Shown here piece by piece: positions 55,982-64,000 of a stretch of DNA of 64,000 bases. The stretch comes from Hysterium pulicare CBS 123377 (Eukaryota; Ascomycota; Dothideomycetes; Hysteriales; Hysteriaceae), in assembly GCA_000467715.1 (NCBI GenBank), contig AJFK01000612.1, positions 186,001 through 250,000 of the forward strand, written 5' to 3'. The notes below the pieces were generated by a model. That model made no database searches. It had not been told where the DNA came from and saw only the letters and a list, made by a program, of their open reading frames with translations. Each line of letters starts with the position of its first letter. Position 1 is the stretch's first letter. The translations under genes and the position numbers were made by a program.

Positions 55982-57535
55982 TCTTTGGTCCTGAAATACG
56001 TGTATAGGTTGCCAATGAGAATGCTTCTACAATTATGCTTCTGACCTAACGATCGGATGTTCTAATAGACTGCTTTGATAGTGCTAGGTAAGTTTATTGA
56101 ATGCCCAAAGAAGAATAATCGAGGCTTTTTATCTAAATAAGCAGGCCAAAGTCGAGAACTTCATGGCAGATCTGATGTTTTCATTAGTTGTGGAGCTGTT
56201 ATAAGCCTTGATGGTAAGACGTACCATCTTAGTGACTACGCACACATCCAGCTGATGCCAACGGCTTCTAACACGTGCATCTTTGTGTCAAGATCTCTAG
56301 ATCTACAGATGTCAGTTTTGAGGGCTTCCTGAGCAGCTATCATGTCGTGGTCTACTCCAGCCAAGGAAAAATGTTAGGTTTGTGGTCTGTGGCGTTTGAA
56401 ACAACCATTGCGCGTTGGATTTGGTTACATAACAGAAGAAGCCGGTGAAAGGATCCCACTATTCAGGTCGTGTTGATGTGCCATCGTGACTTTTGCAGCA
56501 AGCCGACTTCGGTGATAGCTAGCTTGACACGCAGTGGTGGTTGGGGTGAGTTCTAGACCTCATGCATCGCTCGATGAGACAAATGATTGGAATCATGCCA
56601 CGAAGCTGGGGCGTGTCAGTACGACTGGATCCCTGGGCGTTCGGAGATACAGCAGGAACACCGCTATAGGATTTCGATTGTCAAAATGCTTAGCTGATAA
56701 GCCTGTATATGCTTGATCGAACGCTGAAAAGCTTTCCATATTGTAAATCAAAGAGAGGACATATTGGACTGGTGCAAGAAAGTGATCGCATAGTGATGCT
56801 TGTAGAAATTCCATGATGATGTTCGGGGTCCGACTTCTTCCTCAGACTGGAGAAAGTGACGAATAAAGCTGATGATGGTAGATAATGCACTCAAACAACG
56901 GCTGAGAAACAAACATTCGTGGCGGTGAGTCAAATGTCCCACGACGTCTTTTGTCCAATCTAACCAGCCCAAGAGATGTAGATGTACCTTTGAGACCTAC
57001 TTTTCATGCAGTTTTCTATCCATTTTCCAGCCATTGCAGTTGGATCAAGGTTACAAAAGGTAGCGGGGCAGCCGTATGTCAGTTTGCAGAACCAATAAAA
57101 GTTCGAGAGACGTGAAGATTGGCACGGTTGGGTGCTTTTCAGAAGCGCGCGGAGAAAGGTATCGCATCGTGATGGTGTTTATGGTGGAAGAAGGATGCGG
57201 GTTTATGCAGAGGAACGTGGAAAGGGGCTCGTGGCCGCCACAGCATGAGCCTTGAAGGCCTAGCGAGTCAGCAGACAACATCTTAACAAGTTGTGCTACG
57301 GGAATAGATTAGACAACGATAAGCGGAGGATTCTCATCGTAGAACAAGATATGCTACTGCTGTTGGACTCTGAACGCTAAACTAATCCATGACTAATCCA
57401 TTCAAGGATCTTCATCGGCATCCCAATCAGGTAGGCCAAATCAATGTTGGACTGGTATGACTCTTTCACCTCTCACTACATCTTCAAAGGCGAATGGAAC
57501 TTTGATTTCTCCAGTTTGTTTCACAAAAGATCACC
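55982..57535. other. Long divergent intergenic region
   Basis: About 1.55 kb with the promoters of the GH51 gene and the GNAT gene. Only short frames on both strands; none looks coding. No RNA gene or repeat family could be identified. Confidence 0.45.
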
Positions 57536-58624
57536 ATGTCCACCCCTCAAGTTTACACCCACCCTTCCAACTCCCCCTCACTTCATCGAGTTCTCAAACA
57601 CAGTCTCCCATACTGCGTACCACTATACTACCGAATCCAACACAAGAACACGACTCCATACGCCCAGATCCTAGCAACATTTCCACCGTCAGATGAAGAG
57701 GATGCGGTCATACCAGCTCATTTCGCTGCGGCCTACTTGGATCGTTCTAGGCGTCCTGAGACCGAATTGTGGGCATTTGCCAACGGCGAAGTACCAGATC
57801 ACGTGCATGAGAATGTGCGAAGTGCTTCAAGTTCAGAGTCAAAAGCAGCAATGAATTCTGAAAATACGCTTTGTCCAACTTGCGCGTCCCACTTTCTCTC
57901 AATAATATCCCATATCTCGACTCTCCCCCTGCCCCCAATGGACCCAGCAAAGGAACATTATCTCAGCATCGCCCTCGAGCACGAGAAACAATATCCGGAC
58001 CTCAGCACACTCTCAAACCTCCCCACAACCACCGGTTCGTTAGTCCGTCAGTTACTCATCCCTTCCGTCGTAACCTTCGGAACTGTTCACTCGTCCTTAG
58101 TAACACTCTCGCTAGAGCATGGGTTACTTCGTCACGACCTCACAGGCATAGAAAAACCTTTGAATAAGTTCATATTCCGGATTGCGGATTTACCTGTTAC
58201 TAGAGATCTACCCGAGGGACTCAGATGGGGAGAAATGAGACCTCAGGACATCGGGATAGTGCAATCGCGAACCATAATTCCACGCAGTACAAGCACCCTC
58301 CTTAGCTGGAAAAGCGTTGGGGTCTTCGAAGAAGATACCGATAAACCCGTTGCATGGACATTTTTGGGGGAGGATGGAAGTTTGGCGACATTGCACACGG
58401 AGCCTGAATTTCGGGGGAGAGGGATAGCGAAGGCGGTTGCTGCTAAGTGCTTTAGGGACTATGTTCCACAGATAGCGAAGGATGAGCATGGGGATGCATG
58501 GGCGCATGCGGATGTATATAGGGGGAATGTGCAGAGTGAAGGGGTTTGTAAGAGTTTGGGTGGGAAGGCTTTGTGGACGAGTTTTTGGGTGAGGTTGGAT
58601 GTAGATAGGGCTAAGGGGCTATAG
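57536..58624 (+). CDS. GNAT-family N-acetyltransferase (FR47-like)
   Basis: An intronless gene of 362 residues. The start at 57536 has a strong context (CACCATGT). The C-terminal third holds the acetyl-CoA fold: VGVFEEDTDKPVAWTFLGEDGSLATLHTEPEFRGRGIAKAVAAK contains the beta-bulge and the pyrophosphate-binding R/QxxGxG/A loop (EFRGRGIAKA), followed by HADVYRGNVQSEGVCKSLGGK, the usual last helix-strand unit. The N-terminal 200 residues are less conserved, with a Cys pair in LCPTCASHF and several leucine-rich stretches. It resembles fungal GNATs related to glycine N-acyltransferase (FR47). The substrate is unknown. It is probably cytosolic, as there is no signal peptide. Confidence 0.82.
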   Translation: MSTPQVYTHPSNSPSLHRVLKHSLPYCVPLYYRIQHKNTTPYAQILATFPPSDEEDAVIPAHFAAAYLDRSRRPETELWAFANGEVPDHVHENVRSASSSESKAAMNSENTLCPTCASHFLSIISHISTLPLPPMDPAKEHYLSIALEHEKQYPDLSTLSNLPTTTGSLVRQLLIPSVVTFGTVHSSLVTLSLEHGLLRHDLTGIEKPLNKFIFRIADLPVTRDLPEGLRWGEMRPQDIGIVQSRTIIPRSTSTLLSWKSVGVFEEDTDKPVAWTFLGEDGSLATLHTEPEFRGRGIAKAVAAKCFRDYVPQIAKDEHGDAWAHADVYRGNVQSEGVCKSLGGKALWTSFWVRLDVDRAKGL

Positions 58625-59080
58625 CTTTTGAGAATCTCAAGGGAGGGTAGGGAGTTTTAGAATTTTGGAATTAAGGATGCGGTCTATTGCTTTTGGAAAC
58701 TTGAGATATTCATCAACACATTAATCTAGATGAAGCTCGGTTAGCCTTGAACAGAGCAATCTGAAACTGCTTTGAAGGGACGTGTTGGCTAGGCTCATAA
58801 AGAAAATTAGAGTTGTTGCGTTTTTGATCCTCATTGAGAGTCTCAGTGTTAAAAATGGATTAATCATTGCAAAAAAGTGACAACAAAGATTCTTCTCACC
58901 TCAGTTATATCCGAATAATTGCTCCATATCAACAAATTTAAGCAATGAGTAAGCACATCAGGTTCATCGAGTCTCCATAGTTTGATTTTCTGCATTGACT
59001 GTGCGATATCCTGTAAGCATGGCCTCGCATCGATCGTTATCATAAGGTATCTGTCAACACATTGGCGCCAAAAAAATACT
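58625..59080. other. Intergenic region between convergent genes
   Basis: About 455 bp of AT-rich spacer with two 3' ends. No feature is recognised. Confidence 0.5.
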
Positions 59081-60522
59081 CTAGTCGAACAGACCGAAGC
59101 CCATGTCCTCATCTTCCGATTCTTCAGGTTCGGCTTCCTTCTCGGCTTCCTTGGGCGCTTCAGTGTCGCCGCCGCCCGTAGTATCGCCGCCAGTAGGACC
59201 TGAGGAAGCGTACTTGTCAGGGTTCGCAATGCGGTCCTTGAGTTCCTGAATTTCTTCCCAGTCATAGTCGGTCTCAACAGCAACGGCAAGTACCTTCTTG
59301 TAGGAGTTGACGACTGAGTGCATGACCGAAGGCAGGGTTGGGTAATTGGCCGCAAGGGAAATAGTGGCGATCGTCGTAATGGCGGTAGAGAATGCCTTGA
59401 GCAGTTGCGACTCTTCGATATCCAGAACGTCGGATGCAAAAGTCTGTCCGCCGTCGTAGATCTGAGAGATACCCATACCATAAGTGAAGGGACTATATCA
59501 TTGTCAATTATATGCTACGTCTTTGAATCGCTGCTCGTTACGTACGAGATCTGTTAACATAATTAGCAAAGCACATGTGAGTTTATCAAGGAAACGGCAT
59601 ACATTTAACATGTTCAGGAGCGTAGCTTCTGATGCTCCCACTTTGGTACCGGCTTCGACAAGCTTGAGGTCGGTGGTAATTTCGATAGTACCACGGGCGA
59701 TCTTTGTGGGTACACCAAGAGCTTGGAAGAAGGAGGTCTTTCCGGGTTCCATACCACTGCATTTTTTTAGCCTCATAGTTCCCCAAAGTCCGATTTGTAT
59801 ACCACATACGTATTTCCGGCAGGAACAAAGACATCACCGGGAGCAACTGCACCTGCACGGGCAGGTGCTGCGACGCGGTTGGAAAGGATTTTGTCTCGAG
59901 TCTCCTTCAAATCCCCATTGGTGAAGACGAAGCCAACGTTGCCTGCAAATCATCAGCGCATGCTGCTGAGAATGTCAAATGAGAGAGCGAACCTTTAACA
60001 TGAGGAAGAAGGCGCTCGTATTCCGGAAAGTCGGCAATGAATCCCTTAAGAGCTCGTCGAACCATGGTATTCTGTTACGGAAAAGAAGCAGTTAATAAAG
60101 GAGTTCGAACTAAACCGATTTAAAGAGCATTAGGATCGAATTTTACCTTTCCCATCAGAACGACACCCTCTCCTCTAAGGCTATTGCAAAATGCTCATTA
60201 GCATATACCCAAGGGCGAGGCAGACATCGGACAAGAGCAATGGGACACTTCAAGGAAGCAAGCCTGCCAAAATATGTCCTAGGGCTTTTGTCCACATGCC
60301 TACGGGGGCGGGGAAACCGTACGATTGTCTGATTTCGTGCATCTGCTGAGATGACACATTGTCGACGGTCACGATGAAGATGCTCTTGAACTGTTCAATT
60401 CGTAAACGGTCAGCAAAGGTTCGTTAAAACTAATGGTGAGGAGCATAAGGATCAAGTACATCTTTCAAAAGCTTCTCCAATTTGTCAAAGTATGCCGCTT
60501 TGGTATTCGTCTTGCCCCCCAT
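59081..60522 (-). CDS. RPP0: 60S acidic ribosomal protein P0 (uL10)
   Basis: About seven to eight coding exons, including a 5-nt microexon, give about 312 residues. P0 anchors the P1/P2 stalk to the large subunit. It reads [80 protein letters not shown] (as [19 protein letters not shown] and RLLPHVKG), [56 protein letters not shown] and the stalk tail [13 protein letters not shown]. The intron between RQS and LRGEG is the longest (about 150 nt). The final exon is 59081-59492. Its start codon lies 201 bp from that of TRM82 on the other strand. Confidence 0.95.
59546..59550 (-). other. 5-nt microexon of RPP0
   Basis: ATCTC on the minus strand, between a TTAACAG acceptor and a GTACGT donor. It joins LLNMLN to PFTYGMG as N-I-S-P-F, exactly the conserved LNISPFT of P0 proteins. 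The flanking introns are 52 nt (59551-59602) and 53 nt (59493-59545). Skipping it shifts the frame of the last 137 codons. Confidence 0.85.
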
Positions 60523-60723
60523 TTCTTCGGCTTTTGAGAAATAGGATATTTAAGGACTTATTCGGGTTTGTTGGATGTTGGTATGAAGTCGGGGTAACAA
60601 GCTGGAGTCGAAGTGCGATGGAAATGTGTGGGACCGTGCGTAGCGAGACGCTAGTACATTTCTGCTTTTGACGATACCTATATTTTCATCCGCAGGTGGA
60701 TAACCTCAATAATTTTATTTCAA
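60523..60723. promoter_or_regulatory. Shared divergent promoter of RPP0 and TRM82
   Basis: Only 201 bp separate the two start codons, so both promoters and leaders overlap here. No TATA box is obvious. A ribosomal-protein gene and a tRNA-modification gene would be opened together if regulated in common. Confidence 0.5.
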
Positions 60724-62486
60724 ATGACTCTTCCTTACCAGTCCCTTCGAGCTTGTACACCGAGCTCCCAGGATGGATCCAATTGGATTCTCTTCGGCGC
60801 AAGTGGATCAAAAATAGTTTCTCAATCCGCAAGTGGTGCTACCTCAATATGGGAGGCGAAGGAGGAGAGGGTATCAGTAAGCCTATGTCACATCTTCTTC
60901 GTCTTTGAACACACAATTTCTCGCAGTATGCTCTTGATGTTCAGTATGTAGAGTTTGCACAGATCAAAACTAAGAATCATCAGGACGATAATCAAGAAAA
61001 ATCGCCCCAAGAACCTCCGGGAAAGAAAATCAAGTTGTCTCACGCGGCCGACAAAGCCCCAAATGTCACCTCAATGGTGGTATCAAGTGATGGCCAGTAC
61101 TTGGTAGCTGTCACAGCAGAAGACAAATGCGTTCGCGTATTCCACATCGATTCCAAGTCTCGCTTGCAACAGTTGAGTCAGAGGTTAGATAATGCAAAGC
61201 TCATTTTTTGATCTATGTCTAAATTTGACCGTCCAAAAGGTGTATGCCTAAGCGTCCCTGCGCTATCACTTTGGTTTCCGGTGATTCATCAATCCTCTGC
61301 GCAGACAAGTTTGGAGATGTATATGCACTCCCGCTTCTACTATCACCCGAGCAAGAGGGGCAGGGGACGAACATTGGCGATGCTCCTCAAAGGTCATATC
61401 TCCCTGCAGCGACAACATTAACGGTTCATTCGGGAAGAAATAGAAAAGCACTAGAAGAACAACTCAGACAAGCGAGCACACAGCCACCAAAGCAGAAAGA
61501 ACCATTGAAGTTTAAGCACGAGCTTCTTCTAGGCCATGTATCTATGCTCACAGACATTGCATACACGACGGTTGATACCGAGATTGAAGGGCAAAAGCCT
61601 CGGAGTTATGTTATAACCGCAGATCGAGATGAACACATACGCATCTCACGGGGGCCTCCGCAGGCTCACATCATCGAAGGGTTCTGCCAAGGCCATGAGG
61701 AGTTCATAAGTAGACTTTGTCTTACCAAAACGGGTCCTCTCGTGTCTGGAGGCGGAGATGCCTATTTATTCTTTTGGGACTGGATCAATTCTCAACTTTT
61801 GGGGAAAGTAAGCATCCAGGTGCCTATTCTTGAGTACTTCAAGACGCATCAGCAACAAATACCAAGCGTACCGGACTCCCAAGAGAATGTCAACGTCGCA
61901 GTGTCTGGAATATGGGCAATAGGTGAAAAGCGAAAGGTAGAGTAGTTGTCCTAGTATAACCAACTCCCCAATTCGTACTGATACCTTGTCCCAGGAGGAT
62001 ATCTTGGTAGCTTGTGAAGGCGTTCCGGCTCTCTTCCGCTTCAGGCTGACAGAAACGGAATCGGTTGCATCTCTTACTCAGACGTTGAAGTTGGACGGAA
62101 ATGTTTTAGATGTGGCCTTCATACATCGTAAGGGAGACGCCGACACTGGTGTGATCTCGATAGATCATCTTCACAAGCCAGGGTCCACAACAGAGCGCCG
62201 TCAGGAAGAGGTAATAGATCCCGTGAAGAATCGTTCCAGGCGAACAACTGATGTTCTCTAGCACCGTCCACCACGACTGCAGACATTTGCAATCCAGGAG
62301 GATGGGGCATGGATAGGAGACGCGAAGTTTAATCAGCAGCTGCAGTGGTTCAGCAGTCGAGACGTGGAAGACGCGTCTCAGATTGGCGAGGTATCCGACG
62401 AGGGCAAGATCAAAGACCAAAAGGGAATTCGAGAAATTCTGTACGGAGTGGAACACCTGAGGAAGAGAGGAGATGCTGAAGAATAG
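60724..62486 (+). CDS. TRM82: tRNA (guanine-N7-)-methyltransferase non-catalytic subunit Trm82
   Basis: A WD40 protein that partners Trm8 to make m7G46 in tRNAs. Exon 1 (from 60724) reads LPYQSLRACTPSSQ...GASGSKIVSQSASGATSIWE. Exon 2 starts at 60927 (YALDVQYVEFAQIKTKN, with the basic PPGKKIKLSH patch typical of Trm82, then VTSMVVSSDGQYLVAVTAEDKCVRVFH). The next exon from about 61,240 reads CMPKRPCAITLV...LGHVSMLTDIAYT...SYVITADRDEHIRIS and GHEEFISRLCLT. The following exon starts at EDILVACEGVPALFRFRL. The last intron, 62211-62261 (51 nt), ends in TCTAG and is a multiple of three with an in-frame TAG at its end; removing it continues as RPPRLQTFAIQEDGAWIGDA to the stop at 62486. There are about 6-7 WD-like repeats. 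Confidence 0.88.
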
Positions 62487-63223
62487 TGACTGGAAGCCGA
62501 GTCCAGAGCTTCATTTGGTTTTTACATAGCATCACCGTAGCATCACTGCTGGCTGGATCAACCTTGGTCGATTGGTGGTGTCTCATACTACATAAGATAG
62601 ATTCCGGAAGTCAAGGCCGTCGGGGCTAACCGTGTCCTCGCTCATGTCCTAGCTGGCAGTAAAAGTTGACATACCAATTGTCAGTGCGTGAAGGCCTTTG
62701 CTGGGTCTGGGTCGTGTCTCGGTTGCTAATCAAAGAGGGCGCCGGAAAGCGATGGCCGGCATCGTCGCAAATCCGTCATGGGCCGATGGTGCGAAAAGTA
62801 CTTGTGAAGAGCCGACGACACTCTTTGAAATCAATTTGCACACGATTAAACCAACACCACCATCTGTCATCCGCACCAGCCACGATTCCCTATCAGCCTC
62901 GTTGTAGAATAGTTCTCATCTTCCTTCTCGCTCATCGTGTTCTCGTGCATTCCGTTCTCCATTTGGATCCTACATAAAACACGTTTGCTCCGGAGCATAC
63001 CCCTCGTGCCTCAAAGAAATCCTTACAGCTCAAGCTTCACAACTCGATAACAACCGCCAAACTGTTTACTTCGAGCCTCCGTAGAGCAACCTCTTCTTCC
63101 ATTTTCTCCGCTTTTGGCATCTCGCTCGCTGCAGCGGCTTCGTTTCCTCAGAGACAACCGGCCGCCGCGGGGCTTCCTTCAATTCCGAGCACATTTGCGA
63201 CAGCCACAAGAGGTCCTCGGAAG
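62487..63223. promoter_or_regulatory. Upstream region of thioredoxin reductase with an open, ATG-less N-terminal extension
   Basis: The stretch 62978-63223 is in frame with the TRR1 ATG and has 82 sense codons, no stop and no ATG. Its product would be rich in Ser, Ala, Thr and Arg, with a single acidic residue near its far end (for example TAKLFTSSLRRATSSSIFSA). A stop codon closes the frame at 62975-62977. A possible 3' splice site (CCTTACAG) lies at 63028. The rest of the interval is the promoter, with no other supported gene. Confidence 0.6.

Positions 63224-64000
<777 letters not shown>

Noticed and set aside
60170-60330. Long RPP0 intron considered as a snoRNA host
   Set aside because: No convincing C/D box pair or H/ACA hairpins could be found by eye on the sense strand.
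62256-62261. In-frame TAG in TRM82, first read as a premature stop
   Set aside because: It is the end of a 51-nt intron with a GTAATA donor, a CTGAT branch-like site and a TCTAG acceptor. Conserved C-terminal sequence resumes directly after it.

Overview
This window is nuclear DNA of a filamentous ascomycete (Pezizomycotina). The evidence is compact genes with many 45-85 nt introns, fungal branch sites of the CTAAC type, a PIR/GPI cell-wall protein, and fungal-type Spt2, Mnn10/11 and vacuolar dipeptidyl aminopeptidase proteins. Codon usage and intergenic texture would fit Leotiomycetes, but that is only an impression. I support 28 protein-coding genes. The first and last run off the window. 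I found no rRNA, tRNA, CRISPR array or intact transposon.

Left part (1-26,100), gene-poor with long intergenic stretches: 3' end of an unrecognised gene; GH105 pectin-side-chain hydrolase; glycyl-tRNA synthetase with two likely start codons; an MFS phosphate-type transporter; a small PIR-repeat GPI wall protein; a large single-pass membrane protein of unknown role; a GT34 Golgi mannosyltransferase; and an unrecognised 500-residue protein. The spacers at about 6.1, 6.7 and 11.4 kb carry three diverged copies of a short repeat that share an ungapped 25-codon frame.

Right part (26,200-64,000), dense housekeeping genes: PDI-related protein, VTA1, VPS33, RPS15, RPP2, SPT2, a coiled-coil unknown, ATP1, MPO1, RPB7, vacuolar dipeptidyl aminopeptidase, NAD(P)HX dehydratase, TAF7, TAF3, a small hydrophilic unknown, GH51 arabinofuranosidase, GNAT acetyltransferase, RPP0, TRM82 and the 5' part of thioredoxin reductase. 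Several neighbours are functionally related: TAF7/TAF3 are head-to-head, VTA1/VPS33 are tail-to-tail, RPP0/TRM82 share about 200 bp, and the P-stalk proteins P2 and P0 are about 25 kb apart.

The most interesting signal is in gene architecture. Restoring conserved protein sequence requires internal microexons of 5 nt (RPP0), 7 nt (thioredoxin reductase), 8 nt (PDI-related) and 11 nt (RPB7), plus 18- and 19-nt exons in RPS15 and a 6-nt coding first exon in SPT2. Two introns of ATP1 share a 28-nt block at 25/28 identity, which looks like intron duplication or an introner-like element. Thioredoxin reductase is preceded by 82 open codons that read like a mitochondrial presequence but contain no ATG. 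All exon models here were made by eye from frame, splice-site and family conservation, so RNA evidence would be decisive.
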